Shown here: positions 50,182 through 60,270 of the stretch, piece after piece
Layout of the letters: each line of letters starts with the position of its first letter
Position numbering within the stretch: position 1 is the stretch's first letter
Assembly: GCF_030464885.1 (NCBI RefSeq)
Contig: NZ_JALPRJ010000016.1
Location: 1 to 64,000, forward strand
Direction of reading: 5' to 3'
DNA length: 64,000 nt
Source of the DNA: Caballeronia sp. SEWSISQ10-4 2
GTDB lineage: Bacteria; Pseudomonadota; Gammaproteobacteria; Burkholderiales; Burkholderiaceae
The notes under the pieces: generated by a model
What the model saw: the letters and a program-made list of their open reading frames with translations, nothing else
Told to the model about the DNA's origin: nothing
The model's database searches: none
Made by a program: the position numbers and the translations under genes

Positions 50182-50671
50182 GATACGGCCCTCGTTGGCT
50201 TTTTTCGTGCGAACTGCGGAGCAGGCCGGGTCAGGGATGACCCGAAGTCCTGCTGCGTTCGTCATCGTTTGATGCTTATGCTTCTTCTATTCTTTACCTG
50301 TGTATTACGGCTCGTTGCAGCCCTAACCTTTGCTTTTATTCCAATTTATTCTCGTCTAATCCCATTTGCTCTCATTTATTACGGAGTTTTTTTGTTGGTT
50401 GTACTTGCTGCATTTTCGTGCGGAGTGTTTGTCTATATCGCAGTGATGTCTGGCCGGATGTGAAACCGGCGCCGCGAGCGGCGCCGGGAAAGACGAGGTA
50501 TTACTGGACACTGATAAGGATCATTGAGGGATTCGTGGACCCGACCCTCCTCGTCGCAAGGACGTAACGAAGGAAGCTTCAAACCGTGAACCGGAACCTG
50601 GGGCGGTTCGGCTCACGGACCCGACAGCCTCGAGTCATCGCTCCAGGCAATCGCCTCGAGGCAGTTTCTTA
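50182..50671. other. Intergenic stretch between the TpsB and repeat-lipoprotein genes
   Basis: 490 bp. It holds a GC hairpin CCGGCGCCG/CGGCGCCGG (50466-50487), probably the lipoprotein terminator, a palindrome GCCTCGAG/CTCGAGGC (50630-50665) near the lipoprotein stop, and a T-rich patch (50270-50460) that should carry the TpsB promoter. The T-rich patch also encodes a 63-codon hydrophobic frame on the plus strand (50272-50463) without RBS. Confidence 0.45.
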
Positions 50672-52372
50672 TCACTTGTTGTGAGCACCGAGCAGGCCAC
50701 CCAGCAACGTTGTGACGCCGCCCAGCGGGTTGCCCGGCGAGCTGCTGCCTGCGCCGCTGCCCGTGGTGCTCGAGAGACCCACTCCGACGCCTACGCCAGA
50801 GGTGGCCGTCGTTGTGCCGGTCGACGGCGATTTCGTTGTCGTGGTCCCGGCGCCTACACCTGCGCCCGCGCCGAGCGCGCCGGATGTCGCGCCGCTCAGG
50901 GCACCCGTCAAGCCGCTGACAAGTCCGGTGACCGGTGCCAGCGGATTGCCAGCTGATCCTGCTGCACCACCCGAGGTCGCGCCGGTCAGGGCGGCTGTGG
51001 CACCGCCCACTATGCCGGCCACGGGCGTCACTACGCCGGTTGCGACCACGCCCACTGTGTTCGTCAAGCCATTGACGAGACCTGCGACGGGAGCCAGCGG
51101 ACCGGCCGCACCTGGCGCCGCACCGAGGCTTGCGACCGTGCTGGTCAAGCCGCCGACGAGACCCGTGACCGGAGCGAGAGGGCCGCCTGCGCTTCCCGTG
51201 CCGCCTACGCCACCCGTCAGGCCAGAGAGAATGCCGTTGATCGGCGAGAGAGGGTTCGTGCCCGGTGTGCCGTTCACAAGGCCGCCGGCCGACGCGAGCG
51301 TGGTTCCCGTAGCGGACACGACGCCGCCCAGACCCGTCGCAAGAGGATTGTTACCCGTCGATGCCAGCGTGTGACCGCCCGAGTCCAGCACGTTGCCAAC
51401 CGTGGTGAGCAGGTTATTGACCGGTGCGCCAAGACCTGTTGCAGAGCCGACGGTCTGCGTCAGCGATTCAGCCAGCGCTGTGATCGGTGTGATCGCCGTG
51501 CTGACCTGTTGCGTGATCTGGCTGACCGCGCTTGTTGAGAGCGTCGAGCCGAGCGCACCGCCGGCTTGCGTGACGACATCACCGAGCGTGCTTACCACGT
51601 TGCCCAACGGCGTCGTCACGGGTGCGAGCGGGGAGAGCGGGCCGCTGCCGACGCTCGTTACGAGATCGCCTGCGCTGCTGACAGCGGCACCTGCTTGCTG
51701 AACCACGTTACCGGTGCTGGCGAGCGTCGTGCCCACCGGGTCGGCGCTCGAACCAATCTGGCCGAGGCCTTGCGAGACGCCGTTGCCAAGCGCATCGACC
51801 GCGCCGCCGAGATGCGAGACGACGCTGCCTGCTGCCTGTGTCGTGCTGGCACTGACACCGGGAATCGTTGCGTTGCCAACGACCGTGCCTACGTCCGTCA
51901 CCGCATTGCCCACTGCTGATATAACGTTGCCGGCTCCACCGGCTACGGCTGCAACCGGGGTCGTGACGGGCGTGCCGCCACCTGTTCCACCACCCGTGCC
52001 GCTGCCTGTTCCACCGCCGGAGCCACCATCCGTACCGCCGCCGCTTCCGATAACCGTCCCTCCGCCCGATCCGCCACCGCCCGTACTTGCGCCACCGCCC
52101 GTGCCTGACCCGCCATCACTGGTGCCGCCGCCGGCGACCGTTCCATCGCCCGTTCCTGTGCCGCTCGAGCCCATACCGCCCGATCCCGTTCCTCCGCCTG
52201 CTGTCGTACTGCCGCCGCTGCCGCTTGTCGGTATCGCTCCGGATGCTGCGCTGCCTAATTGCTTGCTGGTTGAGCCTGAACCGCCGCAAGCGCCAAGGGC
52301 CAGCATGGTCGCGATAGCTGCGGTGAGGATGGTGACGCGCAATGCATCGCTTTGGATTTGGATAGTCTTCAT
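50672..52372 (-). CDS. Gly/Ser-rich repeat lipoprotein (collagen-like or low-complexity surface protein)
   Basis: 566 residues. Signal peptide ends at lipobox LGAC (Cys29). Residues 30-140 are almost entirely Gly, Ser and Thr (GGGTDGGSGGGTGSG type). The rest alternates Ala/Val/Gly/Thr helices-like units. From about residue 370 to 560 six copies of a unit like NPLAPVTGLVGGLT recur, spaced 25-50 residues. No enzyme or haemagglutination domain is visible. RBS GAGGGCGTT before ATG 52372. Acts probably on the outer membrane surface. Lies upstream of, and on the same strand as, the TpsB gene, which hints at an export partnership; this is inference. Confidence 0.75.
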   Translation of the reverse strand: MKTIQIQSDALRVTILTAAIATMLALGACGGSGSTSKQLGSAASGAIPTSGSGGSTTAGGGTGSGGMGSSGTGTGDGTVAGGGTSDGGSGTGGGASTGGGGSGGGTVIGSGGGTDGGSGGGTGSGTGGGTGGGTPVTTPVAAVAGGAGNVISAVGNAVTDVGTVVGNATIPGVSASTTQAAGSVVSHLGGAVDALGNGVSQGLGQIGSSADPVGTTLASTGNVVQQAGAAVSSAGDLVTSVGSGPLSPLAPVTTPLGNVVSTLGDVVTQAGGALGSTLSTSAVSQITQQVSTAITPITALAESLTQTVGSATGLGAPVNNLLTTVGNVLDSGGHTLASTGNNPLATGLGGVVSATGTTLASAGGLVNGTPGTNPLSPINGILSGLTGGVGGTGSAGGPLAPVTGLVGGLTSTVASLGAAPGAAGPLAPVAGLVNGLTNTVGVVATGVVTPVAGIVGGATAALTGATSGGAAGSAGNPLAPVTGLVSGLTGALSGATSGALGAGAGVGAGTTTTKSPSTGTTTATSGVGVGVGLSSTTGSGAGSSSPGNPLGGVTTLLGGLLGAHNK

Positions 52373-52991
52373 AACGCCCTCGGATGGTATTTAGTTTTTT
52401 CTTTTTGAACTGCCATCGTCTAATTGCAGGACGCGTGCCATTTGAATGGAGGCGCACGAACGGTTTGGAATGCACGCTGGGTTAACCAGACGGTACAAGG
52501 CCCGGCATGGCTTTGTGGGAGATCGGAAGAGCGGAGCGAGATGCGCTGAAGCCGTGTTGAGACGCCACGTAACGTAACGTGCGGTCGAGGTCGTTACGCA
52601 TCACGGCGTAACGCGCGTTGCTGATCTAACGGCTTATCCCACTACGCATCTGACGCTTAATACCCGCTCGATCACGCGCAATCGAGTGCAATCACGTTTT
52701 ATCTCGTGTACGCCTCCATGCATTCAACCCTTCACGGTAGTGCGAACGATTACCAATATCGAGGGGTCGTTGGGCCGGCGAATAGCGCGAAGTGGCTAGG
52801 GGGAACGCCCTAGATAGAAAATCATAAAGTTAATGAGACATGGACCGTTAACTAGATAGTTAGCCGTACAAGTCTTTTATCGATGCGACAAAAATTGACA
52901 CGTATAGGTAAACGTTTGAGTAGAAAGTGTTGTTGCGGCACAAACCTTACCAGTCAAGGGTAACAACCGATGAAATATTGCGTGTTACCCG
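52373..52991. other. Intergenic stretch before the tad locus
   Basis: Nothing coding is recognised between the repeat lipoprotein and the flp promoter. An AT-rich block at 52800-52930 separates the two regions. A TTGACA at 52896-52901 has no good -10 at the correct spacing. Confidence 0.5.
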
Positions 52992-53020
52992 TTGATTTCG
53001 AGATACCGTTCGGCTATAAA
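52992..53020 (+). promoter_or_regulatory. Probable promoter of the flp-tad operon
   Basis: TTGATT (52992-52997), 17-bp spacer, TATAAA (53015-53020). It gives a leader of about 210 nt before flp, with small hairpins GCGCGT/ACGCGC (53111-53126) and GCGGG/CCCGC (53152-53170). Confidence 0.5.
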
Positions 53021-53238
53021 TCGTCTCAGGGATGCATCATTTGACATCCTGACTGATGGAGGCAACATCGACTACATATCTAGAACTTGAGAGAAGAGGC
53101 AAGTGAAATCGCGCGTAATGACGCGCAACCAGGCATGTGGAGCCTAGCCTGCGGGAAGCGAGAACCCGCTGGCGGCGACCCAGAAGAATGCCGGATCACT
53201 TGCTACACGGCCATTAAAAATATCCGAGGGAAAGCATC

Positions 53239-53400
53239 ATGTCTAATTTCATCAAGAACTTCGTCAAAGACGAACGCGGTGTCACTGCCATCGAATACGC
53301 ACTTATTGCCGGCCTTATCGCGGTTGCACTCGCGGTATCGATAGGTAACGTTACGACAAAGCTGACAGCCGTGTTCGCGGCCATTGTGACTGCGATCTAA
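53239..53400 (+). CDS. flp: Flp type IVb pilin
   Basis: 53-residue prepilin, too short for most ORF filters. The leader MSNFIKNFVKDERG is cut by the prepilin peptidase after Gly14; the mature part starts VTAIEYALIAGLIAVALAVS, with Glu at +5 and the Tyr-rich Flp core. It is the major subunit of the tad pilus, assembled in the inner membrane. GAGGGAAAG precedes ATG 53239. A hairpin follows, which may give it higher expression than the rest of the operon. Confidence 0.93.
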   Translation: MSNFIKNFVKDERGVTAIEYALIAGLIAVALAVSIGNVTTKLTAVFAAIVTAI

Positions 53401-53458
53401 AAGAGCTTCGCGTTGCTGGGCATCAAGCGTCACATTTTTCTTGCGTAGCAATTGTTGT

Positions 53459-53484
53459 CTATACCGGTTTATTCGCCGGTATAG
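53459..53484 (+). terminator. Hairpin downstream of flp, possible partial terminator
   Basis: CTATACCGG-tttattcg-CCGGTATAG, a 9-bp perfect stem without a T-run. Typical of attenuation or mRNA stabilisation between a highly expressed pilin gene and its assembly genes. Confidence 0.5.
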
Positions 53485-53626
53485 CTGATCACTGCGTGTT
53501 GTGCGTTAATCCGCATCACACGCAGGGGATCTGCTGTCCGCAGACGTGACGCCGGGCTTTTCTAATCGACTGCTTTAAAAAAGCGGTCGGCGGGATTAGT
53601 TTGCCTGGCCGAAGCGAGTCCAAATC

Positions 53627-54175
53627 ATGATTAACGCCGCGTTATTCATTAGCTGGGCGCTCGCGGTCGTCTTATTCGATTGCCGGTCGCGCCGTATCCC
53701 CAACTGGCTCGTTATTGCGGGACTGGCGGTGGCTTCCGTACTGGTCGCGAGCGGCCATTCACCCTTTCACATCGACCTATCCGATGCTGCGCTCGGTCTG
53801 ATAGCCGGGCTGATCCTGCTCCTGCCGTTCTATCTGTTCGGCTTGATGGGCGCCGCCGACGTCAAGGTGTTCGCCACGCTTGGTGCGTGGTGCGGCGTTC
53901 ACGCGTTACCCGCGCTATGGATCGTGGCAAGCATTGCCGCCGGTATCCACGCGCTGTATTTGATTGCGTCGGCGGTGATCGAACTGAAGCGCAAGACCGC
54001 TGAGAGCGTCGACACTTTTGTTGGCGATGTTCACGACATCACCGGGAGCGGCGCCGCGCGACAGGCCCGTCATACCTTTGTTGTCGGAGGCCGCCGGGCA
54101 ACACCGTATGCGGCGTTGCTCGCAGTGTCCGCAATAGGCAGCCTGACGCTGCAGGTCTTCGAGGCCGCGCGATGA
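53627..54175 (+). CDS. tadV: Prepilin peptidase TadV/CpaA
   Basis: 182 residues, about five membrane helices. The aspartyl protease pair is Asp18 in VVLFDCRSRRIPN and Asp78 in MGAADVK, matching the peptidase A24 family short form with no methyltransferase domain. TPYAALLA near the C-terminus is the usual end motif. It processes Flp, TadE and possibly TadG-like prepilins. ATG 53627. Its stop overlaps the tadE start (ATGA). Confidence 0.92.
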   Translation: MINAALFISWALAVVLFDCRSRRIPNWLVIAGLAVASVLVASGHSPFHIDLSDAALGLIAGLILLLPFYLFGLMGAADVKVFATLGAWCGVHALPALWIVASIAAGIHALYLIASAVIELKRKTAESVDTFVGDVHDITGSGAARQARHTFVVGGRRATPYAALLAVSAIGSLTLQVFEAAR

Positions 54176-54708
54176 TTCCGCTCAGATCGGCGCGATGCGT
54201 CTCGCCCAACGCTCACCCGTGTGATCACGCGCATGCTCTCGCGCGTCGTACCTCATTCAACGCTCGACGCCGGGCGCAGCGCGGCAGCATGGCGGTGGAA
54301 TTCGCCATCGTGTTTCCGCTGTTTTTCCTCGTGTTCTACGCGATAGTTACCTACAGCATGATCTTCGTCGCGCAGCAATCGCTCACGCTGGCTGCATCGG
54401 AAGGCGCGCGCGCGGCGCTGCGTTACCAGACCGGCGCGACCAGCGCGGCCAGCTCACTTGCGCTGCGTGCGAGCGCGGCCTGCACCACGGCGACGGGTCT
54501 CGTGAACTGGCTTGCGGGCAGCGCACCGTGCACAGCCACGTACGCGGCGTGCAGCTTCGACGCCACGATGCAATGCGTGAACGTGGCGCTCATCTACAAC
54601 TACGCAAGCCGGCCGCTGGTGCCTTCGCTGCCCTTGATCGGCCTGCCGTTGCCAGCGAGTCTCACCGCTAGCGCCATGGTGCAACTGAACCCGGAGAACC
54701 TGTTTTGA
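54172..54708 (+). CDS. tadE: TadE-like pseudopilin
   Basis: 178 residues. A long N-terminal stretch is followed by a prepilin-like site QRGSMAVEFAIVFPLFFLVF (cut after Gly38, Glu at +5), one membrane helix and the TadE domain (FVAQQSLTLAASEGARAALR). Four Cys later may form disulphides in the periplasm. It is a minor pseudopilin needed for assembly in other tad systems. Start coupled to tadV; GAGG upstream. Confidence 0.88.
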   Translation: MIPLRSARCVSPNAHPCDHAHALARRTSFNARRRAQRGSMAVEFAIVFPLFFLVFYAIVTYSMIFVAQQSLTLAASEGARAALRYQTGATSAASSLALRASAACTTATGLVNWLAGSAPCTATYAACSFDATMQCVNVALIYNYASRPLVPSLPLIGLPLPASLTASAMVQLNPENLF

Positions 54709-54741
54709 GCGGAGTTCGCGCTTGAAACGACCACGACCATC

Positions 54742-55710
54742 ATGGCTAACATCACCCGCATCCTCGCTGTTTTCCTGATCGTACTCGCCGTGCTGCTCGG
54801 CATTTTCGCGTGGTCCATCTCACGCCGTCCACCGGCACCGGTGCCGCAGGTCGTGCAGGGTCAGCCGAGTTTCCCCGTGGTCGTGGCCACGCGCGATCTG
54901 CCCGCCGGCAAGCCGATCGAGGCCGATGTACTGACCTTGCGGATGGCGCCATCGCGTGGAGCTGGCGAGTTTGCCGAAGCTACCGCGCTGGTAGGGCGCG
55001 TGCCGCTCGTCGCGATTGCCGCGAACACGCCGCTCGCCGAAGCAAACCTCACGACCGGACTTGCCGATGCCGTCGCGCCCGGCGAACGTGCCATCGCCGT
55101 GCGGGTCGACGAAGGCAACGCGGTGGGCAATCGAGTGCGGCCGGGCAATTTCGTCGATGTGTTTTTCATGCTCAAGCGCGATATGTCCGCCGGTCCCGGC
55201 GCTGACGCAGAAGTGGATGCGACGCAGGCGCGGCTGTTGTTGTCGCGCGTGCGCGTGCTCAGTTTCGGCGATGCGACGCTGCCCGGCACATCGGACGCCG
55301 CCGATGCCGCGGCTAACGCGGCCAATGCGCCGCGCAGCGCGGGTGCACGCACGGCGGTGCTGGCCGTGCGTACCGCCGATATCGACGCGCTCACACTCGC
55401 CGAAGGCGTGGGCCGGCTGGTGCTGGCGCTGCGCAATCCCGCCGATACCGATACAGCCGAGACGCTCGCCATCGCCCCGCTTCTGGCATCGCTAAGGATG
55501 CCGAATAATGGTGCAAATCGCGCCGCAGCGGGATTGTCGCTGGAGGCGCTGGCCGGTTCTCATAGCGCGCGGGCGTCGCGGACGACACCCGCCATGCCGC
55601 CGTTGCCGGCCATGCCCGCCATGCCCGTGGTGCGTGCGCCGCGTGTCCAGCCGGCATCGAATGATCTCGAATTGATTCGCGGTGCACGTAGGGAAAAAGT
55701 GACGTACTGA
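54742..55710 (+). CDS. cpaB: CpaB/RcpC pilus assembly protein
   Basis: 322 residues. One N-terminal membrane helix (about 4-25, RILAVFLIVLAVLLGIFAWS), a SAF domain (about 45-110, PVVVATRDLPAGKPIEADVL) and a CpaB C-terminal domain with ERAIAVRVDEGNAVGNRVRP and FVDVFFMLKRDM. Periplasmic partner of the secretin. The tail (about 260-322) is Ala/Pro-rich. ATG 54742. Confidence 0.9.
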   Translation: MANITRILAVFLIVLAVLLGIFAWSISRRPPAPVPQVVQGQPSFPVVVATRDLPAGKPIEADVLTLRMAPSRGAGEFAEATALVGRVPLVAIAANTPLAEANLTTGLADAVAPGERAIAVRVDEGNAVGNRVRPGNFVDVFFMLKRDMSAGPGADAEVDATQARLLLSRVRVLSFGDATLPGTSDAADAAANAANAPRSAGARTAVLAVRTADIDALTLAEGVGRLVLALRNPADTDTAETLAIAPLLASLRMPNNGANRAAAGLSLEALAGSHSARASRTTPAMPPLPAMPAMPVVRAPRVQPASNDLELIRGARREKVTY

Positions 55711-55845
55711 AAACGCCGGCGCTGCCGTAAACACAAATAGAAGTATGTCGGATGGATGAATTGCAGCAACCAGCATCAAAAGCAAGGTCGGGGCCATGCC
55801 GCCGTATGGCGACACCGCAGTACGCAGTCAATATATAAAAAAATC

Positions 55846-57354
55846 ATGAGAGCCAAGGTTGCTTATCGAGGACGTAGCGTCTCTGGCGCTCGGCGGGTAC
55901 TGCTCGCTGCGCTGGTCTGCGCGTGTGTGTCGGGTCCGGTCGCCAGCGCGAAGACCGCCAGGCCTGCCACCGGCGCGACCGAATCCCAGGCGTCGCGGGT
56001 CATCGATATCGCAGTCGGCTCCCAGCAGCAGATCGCGACCGGACACGTGTTGCAGCGCGTAGCCGTGGGAGATCCCACGGTCGCAGACGTGCTTTGGCTC
56101 AAGAGCAGTGACGGTGCAAGCGGTGGTTTATTGCTGGTGGGGAAAAACGCCGGACGCACCGAAATGATGGTGTGGGAGCGTGGTCAAACCGCGCCGCGTA
56201 CTTATACGATCAACGTCACCACGCGGGCCGCCCGCGAATTGCTCGGCAGCGATACCCCCGCGGTGAACGTGCTTGGCCGCACGGCGGTGATCACAGGGTC
56301 CGCCGCGACGATGGAATCACATCAGCGCGCAGTGGCCGTGGCGAACGAGTCGGTCGCAAAAACCGGCGGCACGTCCGATGCGCCCGCGGGATCGGTCGGC
56401 AAGAATTCTGGAGGGCAAAACGACAGCGCTCCGGATCCGTTTGCTGGCGGGGGCGCGAAGGAAGGCGCCGTCCTCGATGCATCGACGATAGCAACAAGCC
56501 CTGTCGTCCAGGTCGATGTGAAGGTCGTGGAGTTCAGCAAGGCTGTGCTGAAGGAAGCGGGCTTCAATCTCTTCAAGCAGAACAACGCGTTTGCGTTCGG
56601 CACTTTCGCACCTTCGTCGCTGACGTCAGTTACGGGCGGTGCGACCCCGAATTTACAGGTCACGTCCGCGTCGCCTATCAGCAGCGCCTTCAACCTGATC
56701 GTGAACCTGGGTTCCCGCGGTCTCTTCGCGAACCTTAGCCTGCTTGAATCCAATAACCTGGCACGTGTGCTGGCCGAACCGACGCTCGTCGCATTGTCGG
56801 GGCAAAGCGCGAGTTTCCTCGCTGGCGGCGAAATTCCGATCCCCGTGCCGCAGTCGCTTGGCACGATCAGCATCGTCTATAAACCCTACGGCATTGGGTT
56901 GACGGTCACGCCGACCGTGCTCGGGCCGCAGCGGATCGCGCTGAAAGTCGCACCGGAAGCGAGCCAGCTCGACTTCCAGCACGCGCTGACCATTAACGGT
57001 ATTTCGGTGCCGGCGATTATCACCCGGCGCGCGGATACGACCGTCGAACTTGGCGATGGCGAGAGCTTCGTGATCGGTGGCCTGATCGATCGGGAAACAT
57101 CGTCGAACGTCGACAAAGTGCCGATGCTCGGCGATTTGCCCGTCATCGGCGCGTTCTTCAAGACCTTGCAGTACACGCAGAACGATCGCGAGCTGGTGAT
57201 CATCGTGACGCCGCATCTGGTCTCGCCGATCGCAAAGGGAGCGGTCCTTCCCGCGACACCCGGTGAGCAGGCCGAACGACGCGACGGACCTGTGTGGCGC
57301 TCGTTCATCGGTGGTTTTGCGTCGCGTGAAGCGGTGCCGGGATTCTCGAAATGA
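55846..57354 (+). CDS. rcpA: Secretin RcpA/CpaC of the tad system
   Basis: 502 residues. Signal peptide (RRVLLAALVCACVSGPVASA), then the N-terminal BON-like domain (IDIAVGSQQQIATGHVLQRV, with AVGDPTVADV), a second N domain, and the secretin core at about 330-480 (VLAEPTLVALSGQSASFLAG, GEIPIPVPQSLGTISIVYKP, GIGLTVTPTVLGPQRIALKV). Ring-forming outer membrane pore. ATG 55846 is taken because the longer frame begins with 30 non-signal residues. Confidence 0.92.
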   Translation: MRAKVAYRGRSVSGARRVLLAALVCACVSGPVASAKTARPATGATESQASRVIDIAVGSQQQIATGHVLQRVAVGDPTVADVLWLKSSDGASGGLLLVGKNAGRTEMMVWERGQTAPRTYTINVTTRAARELLGSDTPAVNVLGRTAVITGSAATMESHQRAVAVANESVAKTGGTSDAPAGSVGKNSGGQNDSAPDPFAGGGAKEGAVLDASTIATSPVVQVDVKVVEFSKAVLKEAGFNLFKQNNAFAFGTFAPSSLTSVTGGATPNLQVTSASPISSAFNLIVNLGSRGLFANLSLLESNNLARVLAEPTLVALSGQSASFLAGGEIPIPVPQSLGTISIVYKPYGIGLTVTPTVLGPQRIALKVAPEASQLDFQHALTINGISVPAIITRRADTTVELGDGESFVIGGLIDRETSSNVDKVPMLGDLPVIGAFFKTLQYTQNDRELVIIVTPHLVSPIAKGAVLPATPGEQAERRDGPVWRSFIGGFASREAVPGFSK

Positions 57355-57483
57355 CGGGCATCCGGTCTGACAAAGGGGGCTGTGGGCAGGCGGTGAAGGC
57401 GCGTGCAGGTCCGTTCGGAACAGCGGGGGCGATGAGATGTGCAGGCAGCGTTGCCCGCGCCGATATGGCAGGAGAAAGCGGCG

Positions 57484-58887
57484 ATGAACGCAAGAGTTCA
57501 ATCTTTGACTGACGTGGAAACGCGTGCGCCCGGCGTACGCTTCCTGTGCGTCTGCTCGGATGCGGGGCGGCGGGCGTGGCTCGCGCACGCGCTGGGCACG
57601 CTGGGCGCGCTCGAGTATGTGCCGTTTGATGCCGTCGCGCTCATGCCGAAGATCTCGACGCTGGGCGCCACGCTGGTGTTCATCGACTTCGCCCGTGCGC
57701 CGCTCGAAGCGCCGGAGGCGAGCATCGCGAGCGCGACCGCCATGGCGAGCGCCGTGCACGACGCATTCCCGGGCGTCGCCATCGTTGCGCTTGGATCGTT
57801 GCAGCAGTCGGCCAGCGCGATCGCGGCATTGCGCGCTGGCGTACGTGATTTCATCGACGTGGAGGGCGAGGCCGCCGAGGCATTACGGATTGCGAAACAA
57901 CTGATTGAGCACGCGAGCCGGTCGGCGCACACCGAACAGATGTCCAGCCGGCACGGCCACATCACGGTGCTGCTCGGCGCGCGCGTTGGCGTGGGTGTCA
58001 GCACGCTGGCGGCCAATCTGTCAGTGAAGTTGCAAAAGCGCGGCACGGCGGCGTCGAAGACGGCCGCGCTGCTCGACCTTGGCATACCCGCCGCCGACAG
58101 TTCTGTGCTGCTCGACATGCAAAGCGAGTTCAATTTCGTCGATGCCGTGCGCAACCTGCGCCGCTTCGACCAGACCTTCGTGCATACCGCGTTCGGACGC
58201 CACGCAAGCGGCCTTGCCGTGACTACGCTGCCGGCGGATCTCACCGCGATGCGCGAGGTGTCGTATGCGTCGGCGGTGAATCTTTTGAACCGGCTGCGGA
58301 CCTTCTTCGATCACCAGATCGTCGATCTAGGCGGTTTCACGAACCTCGAGTTCGTCGCGCAAGTGCTGCGGGCGGCTGACCACGTGTGGCTGGTCTGCGA
58401 TCCAAACGTGGCGTCGGCGGTGTCGGCCATGGAGCTGCTGGAAGGTTTGCGTTTCCACGATGTGGACGCACACGCGCCGAAGGATCGCGACGCCGCCGAT
58501 GCGCCGCAGAAGCTGCATCTGGTCGTGAACAAGTTCGACCCGACGCTGCAATTCGGCGCGGAGCAAATTGCCGAGCGGCTCGGCTTGCCATTGCTCGCGG
58601 TGTTGCCGGCGCGCGCACAGGCGCTCGGACGCGCGGTGAACCAGGGGCGGCTGCTGGCGGATATCGCCGAACGCGATGCTTATGTGCGTGCGCTCGATCC
58701 GCTGGTCGCACGGCTCGGCGGCCAGAAAGCAGCCGTGGCCGACAGCATCACAGCCACATCCGGGCCGTTGCCGGACGGCGTGAAACCCATTGCACTGAAG
58801 CAGAAGACGGCGGTTTCCGCCGACGCGGCGAGCGGCTTCAAACAACTCTCCAAGCGGCTCTTTTCCACTTTTTTCAAGCGGTCATAG
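57484..58887 (+). CDS. tadZ: TadZ/CpaE pilus localisation protein
   Basis: 467 residues. N-terminal receiver-like domain (about 15-150) lacking a clear phosphorylation Asp, then a MinD/ParA-type ATPase domain (about 165-440) with HITVLLGARVGVGVSTLAAN. The Walker A loop is deviant: the second Lys of the usual KGGVGKT is Val (GVGVST), as in many TadZ proteins, so ATP hydrolysis is doubtful. It sets the position of the pilus machine at a pole. Start ATG 57484 with GGAGAAAG upstream. It ends 3 nt before tadA. Confidence 0.88.
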   Translation: MNARVQSLTDVETRAPGVRFLCVCSDAGRRAWLAHALGTLGALEYVPFDAVALMPKISTLGATLVFIDFARAPLEAPEASIASATAMASAVHDAFPGVAIVALGSLQQSASAIAALRAGVRDFIDVEGEAAEALRIAKQLIEHASRSAHTEQMSSRHGHITVLLGARVGVGVSTLAANLSVKLQKRGTAASKTAALLDLGIPAADSSVLLDMQSEFNFVDAVRNLRRFDQTFVHTAFGRHASGLAVTTLPADLTAMREVSYASAVNLLNRLRTFFDHQIVDLGGFTNLEFVAQVLRAADHVWLVCDPNVASAVSAMELLEGLRFHDVDAHAPKDRDAADAPQKLHLVVNKFDPTLQFGAEQIAERLGLPLLAVLPARAQALGRAVNQGRLLADIAERDAYVRALDPLVARLGGQKAAVADSITATSGPLPDGVKPIALKQKTAVSADAASGFKQLSKRLFSTFFKRS

Positions 58888-58890
58888 ACG

Positions 58891-60262
<1,372 letters not shown>

Positions 60263-60270
<8 letters not shown>

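Noticed and set aside
51714..52394. 226-codon Pro/Val-rich plus-strand frame opposite the repeat lipoprotein
   Set aside because: Proline-rich composition is the antisense of the Gly/Ser codons; no start site.
53087..53344. 85-codon plus-strand frame overlapping flp
   Set aside because: It overlaps the flp prepilin in another frame and lacks an RBS; Flp has clear family motifs.
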